Positions 35,610-43,719 of a stretch of DNA of 64,000 nt are shown here, in pieces. The first letter of the stretch is position 1. The number at the start of each line of letters is the position of its first letter. A program made the translations under genes and the position numbers. Below the pieces are notes generated by a model, which had not been told where the DNA came from, did not search any database, and saw only the letters and a list, made by a program, of their open reading frames with translations. Origin of the DNA: an uncultured Clostridia bacterium (GTDB lineage Bacteria > Bacillota > Clostridia > UBA1381); the NCBI GenBank assembly GCA_934487205.1, contig CAKSRS010000001.1, forward strand, positions 62,001 to 126,000, read 5' to 3'.

Positions 35610-37652
35610 CTATTTCTCCGGAGTTGAACCGTCATCTGCTTCAGTTTTCGGTGCTGTTTCCGTATTGTCGGTATTTTCTGTATTTTCGGTGTTTTCTGCA
35701 GTTTCTGTATTTTCTGCTTTTTCGTCCGCACCTTCACCCGTGGCTTCTTCAGCCGGTGCCTGTGTTTCGTCGCCGGTTGTTGTGTCCTTAGGTTCTTCTA
35801 CAGTTGTTTCGTCTGTCTTTTCATCAGCCTTTGGAGCCTCGGGCGAAACCCACTTCTCCTGCCAGCCGTTACCGAGACGCTCATACTCATTTGTAGTTGT
35901 AGCCTCGATAATCTGTGAATAGAACCAGTCACCCTTTGCAACGTCAGGCCAAACTGTTGCATTTGTTGCATCTGCGTCGCCGTAACGAACAAGCATCTTG
36001 TTGATGATTGTCATAGCCTCGGCACGTGTGATGTATGCGTTCGGTCTGAATGTACCGTCTGAGTAACCCGAAATCCAGTATGCACCGTTTGCAGCAGCAA
36101 GGATTGCCTTTTCTGCCCAGTGACCGCTGATATCGGTGAATTGATTTGTTTCCGGAACAACTACGTCCGAACCGATGAATTTATTTGCAATCGTTACAAA
36201 TTCCGCTCTTGTAATCGGATTTGCCGGATTGAAGTTTCCGTTTGTATCGCCTACGATAAATCCGCCGTTAGCCATTGTCGAAACAGCCTTGTTTGACCAT
36301 CTGTCTGCGGCAACATCCGCAAAGGAATTTACGTCTGATTCAATTGTTGCTCTGTAATCGGTCTTGAACAAGCGATAGAATGCAGCCGCAACTTCTTCTC
36401 TTGTGATGTTTCCGTTCGGCTGAATTGTTCCGTCCGGATAACCCGCGATATATGCGATATGTTCTTCCGAAATCAGCTGTTCGGGTGCCTTCAGATTGAT
36501 GTAACGTGCATAAAGCGTCAAATCTTCTTCAACCTGGATTGTTCCGCTTACGTGATTTGAGAAGTACGGGTCTGTGTACCAGCCTTCAAATGCAAAGTTA
36601 GGCTTTGAAGGTGCCGAAACTCTGTCAACATTCAAGAAGTACTTGCCGTTGTTTGCGTAAATGTTTTCGTTCTTCAAAACGCCGTCTGCCGATGATTTAA
36701 CCTTCGGAGCGTTTGCCGGTGTGATTATCGGACGCTTTGAACTTCCGCCCGATGAGCTGCCGCTGCTCGTCGGAGCATATGTAACCGATGCCTTTGAAGA
36801 ATCGGAATTGAAATTAATTTTTCCGTATTGTGTTTTGCTGTCTGTATCTACCTTTCTTCCCGTATGGTCATCAATCAATACGGTACCGCTTGTCATCTGT
36901 GCAGTTACGTCAAGAACCTGGTTCTTGTTCAGAACGCCCGGAAGACCTACTGCCGGAAGTTTAACCGTCAGATTGTTGAGCTGTGAATCAGCCGCATCAA
37001 TCTTTGCATACAAATCGGAAATCTTTACGCCCGCGTTTACCGTGAACGTAACGTCAATCTGATTTGACGCAGCATCAGCCGTTGTCGGTGTGCTTACGTT
37101 TGTAAGTGTGAAAATCGGGCTTGTTACGCCTGCCTGTTCGAGTGTGAACGCACCCGTATTAAATGTAAGGTTTTTGTCATACTTAACGTTAACCGTGAAT
37201 GTACCCGTAACCTCGGACGCATCAAAATAGTTCTTTAACTGGTCATTTAAAGATACAGATTCTCCGGGCTCGCCTGTCGGTGCCGGTGTGGGTTCAATAT
37301 TCTGACTTGCGTCGATTGCAGCCTTTGCCGCTGTGTGCAAATTCTTAAAAGCAGTCTTAACCGCGGTCATGTCAAGTTCAACTTTGTAATCGAACTTATC
37401 CGTTACCGCTGTCGCCGTAGCTTTATTCGCGTATGCGGAATCTGCCGCACCTGTCTTTTTAACCTGTGCCGTAACAGCAGTTGTAACCGCTGTCGGGAAT
37501 ACATATGTACCATTTTCGTCAAGGCCATCTTTTATAGCCTGAATCGGTTGCCAACCCTCTCTGGAATTTATGAAATCATAAAGATTTGCTGCTGAAACCG
37601 ATGTTGCCAATGCAGAAATTGCCAAAACAATTGAAATGATTTTTTTCTTCAT
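35610..37652 (-). CDS. SLH-domain surface protein with acidic repeat tail
   Basis: The 680-residue exported protein has a signal peptide (MKKKIISIVLAISALATSVSA) and a beta-type N-terminal region. A Ser/Gly linker (SSGSSSGGSSKRP) is followed by a Listeria-Bacteroides (Flg_new) repeat (FAFEGWYTDPYFSNHVSGTI, about 365-400). Three SLH domains lie at about 410-590 (GYPDGTIQPNGNITREE, GDTNGNFNPANPITRAE, GYSDGTFRPNAYITRAE). The final ~70 residues are acidic, with a repeated ENTE/NTEN/TDNTE pattern. It should bind the wall through SLH, probably alongside the S-layer protein at 425-3505. AGGAGG precedes the ATG. Confidence 0.9.
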   Translation of the reverse strand: MKKKIISIVLAISALATSVSAANLYDFINSREGWQPIQAIKDGLDENGTYVFPTAVTTAVTAQVKKTGAADSAYANKATATAVTDKFDYKVELDMTAVKTAFKNLHTAAKAAIDASQNIEPTPAPTGEPGESVSLNDQLKNYFDASEVTGTFTVNVKYDKNLTFNTGAFTLEQAGVTSPIFTLTNVSTPTTADAASNQIDVTFTVNAGVKISDLYAKIDAADSQLNNLTVKLPAVGLPGVLNKNQVLDVTAQMTSGTVLIDDHTGRKVDTDSKTQYGKINFNSDSSKASVTYAPTSSGSSSGGSSKRPIITPANAPKVKSSADGVLKNENIYANNGKYFLNVDRVSAPSKPNFAFEGWYTDPYFSNHVSGTIQVEEDLTLYARYINLKAPEQLISEEHIAYIAGYPDGTIQPNGNITREEVAAAFYRLFKTDYRATIESDVNSFADVAADRWSNKAVSTMANGGFIVGDTNGNFNPANPITRAEFVTIANKFIGSDVVVPETNQFTDISGHWAEKAILAAANGAYWISGYSDGTFRPNAYITRAEAMTIINKMLVRYGDADATNATVWPDVAKGDWFYSQIIEATTTNEYERLGNGWQEKWVSPEAPKADEKTDETTVEEPKDTTTGDETQAPAEEATGEGADEKAENTETAENTENTENTDNTETAPKTEADDGSTPEK

Positions 37653-37688
37653 TGTGTAAATTCCTCCTGTAAAATATTATATATATCT

Positions 37689-37718
37689 ATAATAACACCA
37701 AAATACGCAGTTTGTCAA
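37689..37718 (-). promoter_or_regulatory. Promoter of the second SLH gene
   Basis: TTGACA (37713-37718), an 18-bp spacer and TATTAT (37689-37694) lie about 40 nt upstream of the start. Confidence 0.75.
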
Positions 37719-37874
37719 GTATTAATAAAAAAAAATTCCAAAAGACTGAAAATTTAATATACGTGACACAATTTTGTATAAAAAACAAAAGAATGTCAAT
37801 ACTTTTAATAGACCGTCAGCGAACGGAAGGTTTTCGCGAAATGTACATTTAATTATGAAAGGAATGGAGCAATT

Positions 37875-38540
37875 ATGGAAAGAAAAAAGAAAAAGGAAGG
37901 CAGCGGATTTTATATTGCGATATGCTGCTGCATTGTTATAATAGCTATAGTGGGATATGCGAACAGAATGTCGCTTGAGGACAGCACGCCAAAGCAGGAA
38001 CTTGCGGAAAGGACGCAAACCACACCCGCGCCCGCATATACCCCCAAGCCGACGCCCGTCCAAACAGCGGCACCGACCGTAAAAACCCCGCCGCCCGCCG
38101 ACGCGGAAGTCAGCAAAAATGTGAAGGTCGAGGAAAAGGTGCAGTTCAACGCGCCGGTAAAGGGAAAGGTTATTGAAGAATTTTCGGGAGATGATTTGGT
38201 GTATAACGAGGCTTTGAAGGATTGGCGCACGCACAGCGGCGTGGATTTTGCCGCAGACACGGGCGAACAGGTTTTGTGCTGCGCAAACGGCATTGTGGAA
38301 GAAGTATTTGACTCCAACATGGGGCGATGCGTTGTTGTTGACCACAAAAACGGATTCCGCACCATGTACGCAAATCTGAACGAGGACACCCGCGTCGCCG
38401 CCGGCGATGAGCTTGCGCAGGGCGACGTAATAGGAACAGTCGGCGATACCGCCCTTGGCGACAGCACTGATGTGCCGCATCTTCACTTTGAAATGACGAT
38501 GGACAACAAAAACGTAAACCCCGTTGAATATTTCGATTGA
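37875..38540 (+). CDS. spoIIQ: SpoIIQ-like M23 endopeptidase
   Basis: SpoIIQ is a forespore membrane protein that faces the mother-cell channel protein SpoIIIAH and helps engulfment. The 221-residue protein has a basic cytoplasmic start, one membrane helix (about 12-30), a Pro/Thr linker and an M23/LytM domain (GKVIEEFSGDDLVYNEALKD onwards). The zinc site is complete: H and D in HSGVDFA and the HLHFE motif. Bacillus SpoIIQ has lost the first His; clostridial forms keep it, as here, so endopeptidase activity is plausible. GGAATGGAG is upstream. SpoIID is encoded at 7049. Confidence 0.88.
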   Translation: MERKKKKEGSGFYIAICCCIVIIAIVGYANRMSLEDSTPKQELAERTQTTPAPAYTPKPTPVQTAAPTVKTPPPADAEVSKNVKVEEKVQFNAPVKGKVIEEFSGDDLVYNEALKDWRTHSGVDFAADTGEQVLCCANGIVEEVFDSNMGRCVVVDHKNGFRTMYANLNEDTRVAAGDELAQGDVIGTVGDTALGDSTDVPHLHFEMTMDNKNVNPVEYFD

Positions 38541-38589
38541 CAAGCCGCGGCTGCAGCAGGAATTTTTGCGTTTGCTGCAGCCATGCTTG
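38541..38589 (+). terminator. Terminator-like hairpin after spoIIQ
   Basis: GGCTGCAGCA pairs with TGCTGCAGCC, with an outer CAAGC/GCTTG helix, followed by TCCCTATTTTTG. The stem is strong but the T-run is delayed. Confidence 0.65.
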
Positions 38590-38630
38590 TCCCTATTTTT
38601 GCCTAAATCCGATTATTTGTTTAAAAACTA

Positions 38631-38659
38631 TTGACATTCCCGCAATTGTGTGTTATAAT
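38631..38659 (+). promoter_or_regulatory. Promoter of the tRNA-fMet gene
   Basis: A perfect consensus promoter: TTGACA (38631-38636), a 17-bp spacer and TATAAT (38654-38659), 20 nt before the tRNA. Confidence 0.95.
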
Positions 38660-38678
38660 ATGTAAGTATTATGAATAT

Positions 38679-38755
<77 letters not shown>

Positions 38756-38757
38756 AT

Positions 38758-38800
38758 GAAAAACCCCATAAACACGCCGTTTGTGGGATTTTTATTTTTT
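38758..38800 (+). terminator. Element-borne terminator for tRNA-fMet
   Basis: CCCATAAAC pairs with GTTTGTGGG (one T-G pair), followed by ATTTTTATTTTTT. It begins 3 nt inside the element and replaces the native terminator that now lies beyond attR. Confidence 0.8.
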
Positions 38801-38816
38801 ATAACTTAATGCTAAA

Positions 38817-38846
38817 GTGGTCATTTGACCACAATTTTGACCACAA
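38817..38846. repeat. Left arm-type integrase sites
   Basis: TTGACCACAA at 38825-38834 and 38837-38846 (12-bp period), plus an inverted GTGGTCA at 38817-38823. The same word recurs at the right end of the element. I see no gene in the A/T-rich 38800-39114. Confidence 0.75.
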
Positions 38847-39114
38847 CTAAAGAGAAAATGAAAAATAACGCAAAGATTAAAATGGCTTTTTACCGTCAAA
38901 TATATATTTTTATTGCTAAAACACACCCGCTCCGATTTTTCGGAGCGGGGCTTGAAAAAATATCATAGAATTTAAACAGATTAGAATACTTATATACTTG
39001 TTATACCGTTATACTTCTATATGCCGTTCAACCCCTTTAGGGGTGGACGGAAAACTGTAGATGCTTTTATAAATTTATTACTTTGTTAATATAGTACTTT
39101 ATATATTTAGTATT

Positions 39115-39486
39115 TTATTGTAGATGTTTTAACCGTATGGTTTTCTTCCTTATGGGTTTTCGCCGTGTGGTTTTTTCGCCGTTGGTTTGTAAATTATACG
39201 GTACTTCATAGAATGTATATAATGTGTTAAACTTTCCTTTGTCGCGTATGCGTTCTCTTTTTAAGTAAAAATGTTCTTCCAACTCTCTAAGGGCGGTTTC
39301 AATTGAGGATTCCTTATCTGTACAAGAAGTCATAATTCCTCTTTTGCTAAATTTCCAATTATATGGTAAACTGATTGCATAACACAACATTCCTTTTGCT
39401 TTTAGTGACAAGCTTTTTTCTTTAAAAATATAGTTCATTATCATAGTATAGTTGTTTTTGTATTCGTTCACTTTTATTATTGCCAA
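39115..39486 (-). CDS. Short replication-initiator-like winged-helix protein
   Basis: The 123-residue protein has the pattern NYTMIMNYIFKEKSLSLKAKG, LSLPYNWKFSKRG and ALRELEEHFYLKRERIRDKG. It resembles the N-terminal helix-turn-helix domain of replisome-organiser proteins on Firmicutes mobile elements. Those are usually 250 residues or more with a C-terminal primosome domain, which is missing here; the protein ends in a basic KTTRRKPIRKKTIRLK tail. A TTG start overlaps the end of the integrase gene, with AAGGGGG upstream. It may be a truncated initiator or a regulator. Confidence 0.65.
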   Translation of the reverse strand: MAIIKVNEYKNNYTMIMNYIFKEKSLSLKAKGMLCYAISLPYNWKFSKRGIMTSCTDKESSIETALRELEEHFYLKRERIRDKGKFNTLYTFYEVPYNLQTNGEKTTRRKPIRKKTIRLKHLQ

Positions 39487-40694
39487 TTTTCAATCCCCCT
39501 TTCATACAAACAGCTCAATTTTTCCATAGATGTTTTCTTATGGTCTGGCAGGGCGTGAGCGTATTTATTCAAAGTTGTGCTTGCGTCTGCGTGTCCTAAA
39601 ATATCGGCTAACACTTTTACATCAAAACCAGTTTCCAATGCTCTTGTAGCGAATGTATGACGGAGCGTATGAAAATTAGTATTTTCTATCCCTGCTTTTT
39701 TTAACATTCTTTTAAAAAAGTCTTGATATGTACGTGGTTCTATATAACCCCCAAATTCGTTACAAATAACAAATCCGTCATTTTTATACATATTTAAAAC
39801 TTTCATACGCTCTGTTAATATTTTTATCCTGTGTGTTTTAAGAAGCGGTATCAGAAAGTCTTGTAACGGTATGACTCTTTTAGCTTTAATTGTCTTAGGT
39901 TCACCTATTACAATATCCGTCTTTTTATCGGGATTGTCAAATACTTTTAATCGATTTAAGGTTCTGCGAATTGTAATTGTTTCAGCTTCAAAATCAATAT
40001 CATCAAATTTAAGCCCTAAAAGCTCTCCAAGCCGAATACCAGTATATAGACTTATGATTATACCTATCCCAAGTCTTTCGCCTTGTACAGCTGTTTGTAA
40101 TGCCTTTTGTTCATTCAATGATAATACACGCATTTCCTTTCCTTTTTGTTTCGGTAAGGTTAAAAGCTCACTTACATTTTTATTGACAAGACCGTTTTTA
40201 TACGCTTGTTTCAAAGCGGAATGTATCATATTATACATATTTTTTATGGTCTTTTCGGAAAGACCGCCTTTTTTTGTAACAAGCTTGTTTGTAACTTTGT
40301 CTTTAATCTTGTCGCACCTGCCGCCTTTGAGCTTTTGGTTAATAAATTTTTGAAGAATACTGCCTTTTAATGCCGAAAGCTTAACTCTGCCTATTTCGGG
40401 TTTTATATGGTTTCTTATATATCCCTCATAGCTTCCGTATGTAGATAATTTTACAGACGGTTTTGCATATACTTCCAACCATTCATCAAGCCAATCCCCG
40501 AAAGTGATATTAGGATTGTCTGTATATCTGTTATTGTCAATATCATTCAGCACCTTATTTAGCTTTTTCCGCACTTCCTCTTGCGTCTTGCCATATACGC
40601 TTTTACGCTTATAATTAAAGCTGTAAAGCCCCTCCCACCGACCGTCTTTTCTCTGCCGTATAGTTCCCTCTCCGCTTGCTCTTTTTCTTGCCAT
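39477..40694 (-). CDS. int: Tyrosine-type site-specific integrase
   Basis: The 405-residue recombinase starts MARKRASGEGTIRQRKDGRW (40694, AAAGGAG 8 nt upstream), with an N-terminal arm-binding domain, a core-binding SAM-like domain and the catalytic domain. The catalytic residues are visible: Arg in TGIRLGELLG, His-x-x-Arg in HTLRHTFATR, His in LGHADASTTL and Tyr in NKYAH. It should integrate the element at tRNA-fMet using the 46-bp core and the flanking TTGACCACAA arms. Confidence 0.96.
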   Translation of the reverse strand: MARKRASGEGTIRQRKDGRWEGLYSFNYKRKSVYGKTQEEVRKKLNKVLNDIDNNRYTDNPNITFGDWLDEWLEVYAKPSVKLSTYGSYEGYIRNHIKPEIGRVKLSALKGSILQKFINQKLKGGRCDKIKDKVTNKLVTKKGGLSEKTIKNMYNMIHSALKQAYKNGLVNKNVSELLTLPKQKGKEMRVLSLNEQKALQTAVQGERLGIGIIISLYTGIRLGELLGLKFDDIDFEAETITIRRTLNRLKVFDNPDKKTDIVIGEPKTIKAKRVIPLQDFLIPLLKTHRIKILTERMKVLNMYKNDGFVICNEFGGYIEPRTYQDFFKRMLKKAGIENTNFHTLRHTFATRALETGFDVKVLADILGHADASTTLNKYAHALPDHKKTSMEKLSCLYERGIENWQ

Positions 40695-40737
40695 GATAAA
40701 CACTCCTTTAAATACATCGATAGTTTTTGAAACAATT

Positions 40738-40947
40738 TTATAACTTATTGTTTGCAAGCCAATTTTTAAAAGCTTCTTTTTCAACCAAAACACGCTTTCC
40801 TATTTTCATTTTAGGAAATGACTCTAAATTCATTATTCTGTATGCGTTTGGTCTTGATACACGCAAAACATCTTGAACGTCTTTGACTGTCATAACAAGC
40901 GGTAATGCTTCAAAAGAAGTAACCTTTTTTACCAATCTTTTTTTCAC
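40738..40947 (-). CDS. xis: Excisionase-like helix-turn-helix protein
   Basis: A protein of about 69 residues with a MerR/excisionase-type winged helix: LVMTVKDVQDVLRVSRPNAYRIMN, then FPKMKIGKRVLVEKEAFKNWL. It lies 43 bp upstream of int in the same direction, the usual xis-int order. I prefer the GTG at 40947, 8 nt after AAAGGGG; a GTG at 40956 overlaps that site. Confidence 0.85.
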   Translation of the reverse strand: MKKRLVKKVTSFEALPLVMTVKDVQDVLRVSRPNAYRIMNLESFPKMKIGKRVLVEKEAFKNWLANNKL

Positions 40948-40956
40948 TTTATTCAC

Positions 40957-41130
40957 CCCTTTCGTATAGGTAATCTATAATTAATATTAACTATTGTATA
41001 TTCATTATAACATAATTTATCTTATTTGTCAAGTATAATATATAATATAATTATCTGATTAGGTATTTGATAAAAATAACAATCTAAAATGTATGTAATC
41101 AAATACATTACAATAGATAAAAACATACTG
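40957..41130. repeat. Duplicated divergent-promoter module, copy A
   Basis: This region matches 41475-41650 over most of its length. Both contain CCCCTTTC-ATAGGTAAT, ATTGTATATT-ATTATAAC, a minus-strand TTGACA-17 bp-TATAAT promoter (here 41004-41032), GTCAAGTATAATATATAAT, and AAATACATTACAATAGATAAA. In copy A the plus-strand part is only a degenerate start of the gene that begins at 41611 in copy B. Confidence 0.8.
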
Positions 41131-41144
41131 TTTAACCGCAAAAA

Positions 41145-41178
41145 CTTAAAATACCGCTCCGAAGAGGGCGGTACTTTA
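41145..41178 (-). terminator. Terminator of the 95-aa gene
   Basis: On the minus strand TACCG-CC-CTC pairs with GAG-CGGTA around TTCG, followed by TTTTAAG. Confidence 0.65.
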
Positions 41179-41180
41179 AG

Positions 41181-41468
41181 TTATATTAAATTGATAAGCT
41201 GTAGTAATTTAATACAGTCTTTAAAGCCTTGAAGATACAAAAAATCCTTTTCTTTATCTGTTGTTTGATATATGATATTTTTCCATTCGTCTATAGCTTT
41301 GATTTCCGTTTCATCTAAATTTAAATATAATTCTTTAATTGTGATACTTGCTTTTTTATTTTCATCACACAGTCTTTTGTACTCACCGTTATATGTTCTA
41401 TATTCTTTAAGTACAGTTTGCTCATTGTCGGCAAAAAAATTTAAAACGGCTTTATCAAAATCGTTCAT
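41181..41468 (-). CDS. Small hypothetical element protein
   Basis: The 95-residue, Asp/Glu/Lys-rich, mostly helical protein (MNDFDKAVLNFFADNEQTVL at the start, FLYLQGFKDCIKLLQLI at the end) has no domain that I recognise with confidence. Its size and ending are reminiscent of small DUF6809-like proteins of Clostridia elements. ATG 41468 is 8 nt after AAAGGGG. It has a consensus promoter (41526-41554) and its own terminator, so it is probably expressed alone. Confidence 0.6.
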   Translation of the reverse strand: MNDFDKAVLNFFADNEQTVLKEYRTYNGEYKRLCDENKKASITIKELYLNLDETEIKAIDEWKNIIYQTTDKEKDFLYLQGFKDCIKLLQLINLI

Positions 41469-41474
41469 TTGCAA

Positions 41475-41650
41475 TGCCCCTTTCTACATAGGTAATAAAT
41501 ATTTGATATTATATATTGTATATTTATTATAACACCACTTGACATATTTGTCAAGTATAATATATAATATGATTATACGATTAGGCATTTGATAAAAGGA
41601 GCTGTATAGAATGAATGTAAGCAAATACATTACAATAGATAAAAAACATA
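41475..41650. repeat. Duplicated divergent-promoter module, copy B
   Basis: The more complete copy. The minus strand has TTGACA (41549-41554), 17 bp, TATAAT (41526-41531). The plus strand has TTGACA, 18 bp, TATAAT leading to the gene at 41611. The two -35 boxes form a perfect palindrome CTTGACA-TATT-TGTCAAG (41539-41556), an operator-like arrangement. Confidence 0.8.
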
Positions 41651-42543
41651 TGTATTTACCTATAACAAACGAGGAATTTGAAATAGGCACTCTTTTGCTT
41701 GATTTTTTGGAATTAGATTTAAGCATATACCAAAAAGAAGTAGAAATAATTAAACAGCTTAAAGCCGAAAATATCAGAAAATGCCGACCGACAGGCAGAG
41801 GGTACGAGGGATATAAAGGTATCATACTGCGAATTGATAACAATATGTCAGATGAGGAAAAGTACGTCCGAATGGCTTTATATGACGCTTTAAAAGCTAC
41901 CGAACACCCATACGCATATGAGGTTGAATATTCTGCACTTCACGATATAGACTATATGAAATTGTTTGATATATTTGACCTTGCAAAGCTTCAAAAAGAA
42001 TATAGGGCGGCGGTTAATGCCTGTTTGTTAAAACAGGACGAAAACGAGAAGTTTAACCCATTGGAAAGGTATCTTAATTATGCTCACGAATTAAACGGCA
42101 AGGCAGAAATTGTATATACGGTATCTAAAGATTTAACGCTGTGCGAGGAATATATTGCGTCCGATATATCATCGTTATTGTACCTTGAATTTATGAAAAT
42201 GTTGCAATACAATATATTTGTGAGGAAATGTGAAAACTGCGGTAGGCTGTTTGCGGTAAAGGGAAATTACAATAAAAAATACTGTGACCGTAAAATTTCG
42301 GGTACGTCAAAAACCTGTCAAGAAGTCGGAGCGGTAAACAGCTTTAAAAACAAAACCTTAAAAGACCCGATTATAGGCGAATACCAAAGAGTATATAAAC
42401 GTCTTTATGCAAGAAAAAGGACGGGGAAAATAACAAAAGAGGAATTGGATATACAAATAAAAAAGGCTACCGCATTACGTGATGAAGCCGTAAAGGGCAG
42501 TCTTTCAAAAGATGATTATTTAGAAAAGATGATTAAAATTTAA
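41611..42543 (+). CDS. DUF6076-like protein with C-terminal zinc motif
   Basis: The 310-residue protein has an Asp/Glu/Tyr-rich helical N-terminal part and a C-terminal Cys cluster CENCGRLFAVKGNYNKKYCD followed by SKTCQEVGA (about residues 209-245). This matches the treble-clef-like ending that I associate with DUF6076 proteins of Firmicutes mobile elements; the function is not known to me. AAAAGGAG precedes the ATG. It is the only main plus-strand gene of the element and faces the XRE gene, overlapping its end by 4 bp. A strong promoter with an operator-like palindrome suggests tight control. Confidence 0.65.
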   Translation: MNVSKYITIDKKHMYLPITNEEFEIGTLLLDFLELDLSIYQKEVEIIKQLKAENIRKCRPTGRGYEGYKGIILRIDNNMSDEEKYVRMALYDALKATEHPYAYEVEYSALHDIDYMKLFDIFDLAKLQKEYRAAVNACLLKQDENEKFNPLERYLNYAHELNGKAEIVYTVSKDLTLCEEYIASDISSLLYLEFMKMLQYNIFVRKCENCGRLFAVKGNYNKKYCDRKISGTSKTCQEVGAVNSFKNKTLKDPIIGEYQRVYKRLYARKRTGKITKEELDIQIKKATALRDEAVKGSLSKDDYLEKMIKI

Positions 42544-42950
42544 AGATGTTTTAATGCTGTACGTACTATGTCTAAAACCGCTTCTTGTGTTTGGAGCGGT
42601 TTTCCTTTTATAAGCTGTTTAAAGTCTATAATAATCTGTTCTTCACTTGTGGGAACACTTTCGGAAAACAAGTAGTTCATATCTATGTCAAGCTCTGTAA
42701 CAAGCTTTACAAGCGTTTGCAGGGAAAAACTCCGCTGATTGCGTTCTATATGCCCGATATAGGCAGGTGTAACGTCCACAAGCTCCGCTAATTCTTCTTG
42801 TGTCAAGCCTTGATTTAGGCGTGCTTCTCTGATTATATTTCCTATGCGGTCAAGCTTTAAATCAATTTCTTTTGTATGCGGTTCACGCTGTGAAATATGT
42901 GTTCGCCCTCTGTTCCCCGCTTGTCTTCCTCTATGCTTTTTTGCTTCCAT
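42540..42950 (-). CDS. XRE-family regulator of the element
   Basis: The 136-residue protein has a basic N-terminus and a Cro/CI helix-turn-helix: IGNIIREARLNQGLTQEELA, LVDVTPAYIGHIERNQ, and LVKLVTELDIDMNYLF. A C-terminal helical tail may dimerise. AAGGAG is 11 nt before the ATG. It is a good candidate for the repressor that keeps the element quiet, possibly acting on the palindrome at 41539-41556. Its stop overlaps the DUF6076-like gene's stop. Confidence 0.88.
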   Translation of the reverse strand: MEAKKHRGRQAGNRGRTHISQREPHTKEIDLKLDRIGNIIREARLNQGLTQEELAELVDVTPAYIGHIERNQRSFSLQTLVKLVTELDIDMNYLFSESVPTSEEQIIIDFKQLIKGKPLQTQEAVLDIVRTALKHL

Positions 42951-43670
42951 ACCAAAAACAACTCCTTGTATATATAGTTTATACCAAAAGAATTGTTTTA
43001 TAAAGATATTATAAGTACAGATTGTATTATTTATAAGTATAGTTCGTAAATCATATTTATATATTATACATTGTGAGAATGATATTATATACCGCTCTCA
43101 CAAGTGGTCAAAAGAAATATAACAGCTTTTGCGGTTTTGTTTTATGGTATTTGTATTTTATGCTATATATGATATTACAAAAAGTATATATACTGTAATG
43201 TAGTCATTGGTTAGTGTATGCTGATTTAATTATACACGTGTGACAACCCACCTTTAAACGTGTATTAACAAGCGAAAACTTCCACGCTGACCGCTTACGT
43301 CTGAGGATAAAATTTCAAACAGGAGGTTATAAACTTTTATATGGTAAATGTGTGCTATCTTAATTTTCCGCTCCGTAAATCAAAAACTTTTACCGTGTAT
43401 TTTTATATTATTCTCTCTCACAAGTCAAATTAAGGGCGGCAGAGAATATATATCTTTAACTATATAAGTGTCATAATACAAGTAAAACAATTCTAAAAAA
43501 GGGCGGCAAAACAAAAATATCTTTAAGTATTAACAGAAGCAGTAACATTAATATAATAAGTGCATATTAAACTTATATACAATATAGCTTACTCATACCC
43601 TTTAACAGTCTGATACCTTTTATATTAAAATTTTGTTTTTCAGAAAAATAGGACAGGTAGTAGGTATAGA
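42951..43670. other. Long non-coding A/T-rich stretch with short repeats
   Basis: No credible gene in about 720 bp. It holds TTGTGAGA (43072) inverted against TCTCACAA (43095), with a further TCTCACAA near 43422. A TACACGT/ACGTGTA hairpin encloses GTGACAACCCACC (about 43230-43265). Two direct copies of AAGGGCGGCA followed by ATATCTTTAA lie at 43432 and 43499. Such layouts occur at replication or transfer origins and in structured RNAs; which, if any, applies is unknown. Confidence 0.4.
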
Positions 43671-43706
43671 AAAAGCATACCAAGGTTTTTAGCCATTGGT
43701 ATGCTC
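43671..43706 (-). terminator. Terminator of the zinc-ribbon pair
   Basis: AGCATACCAA pairs with TTGGTATGCT around a ~12-nt loop, followed by TTTT on the minus strand, just after the 91-aa gene. Confidence 0.88.
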
Positions 43707-43719
43707 TAACCATATGTAT

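Noticed and set aside
37743..37874. Sigma-F promoter for spoIIQ
   Set aside because: A GTATA element is present but the expected GG-rich -10 sequence is not found at the right distance.
37722..38543. Long minus-strand open frame of about 270 codons
   Set aside because: It is fully antisense to spoIIQ, has no ribosome site and its protein has no recognisable pattern; high-GC codon bias opens the opposite frame.
43343..43435. 30-codon frame after AGGAGG in the element's non-coding block
   Set aside because: The spacing from AGGAGG to ATG is about 14 nt and the peptide shows no pattern; kept only as part of the non-coding block.
43072..43510. Possible CRISPR array
   Set aside because: Repeats are too short, irregularly spaced and few, and no cas genes are in the window.
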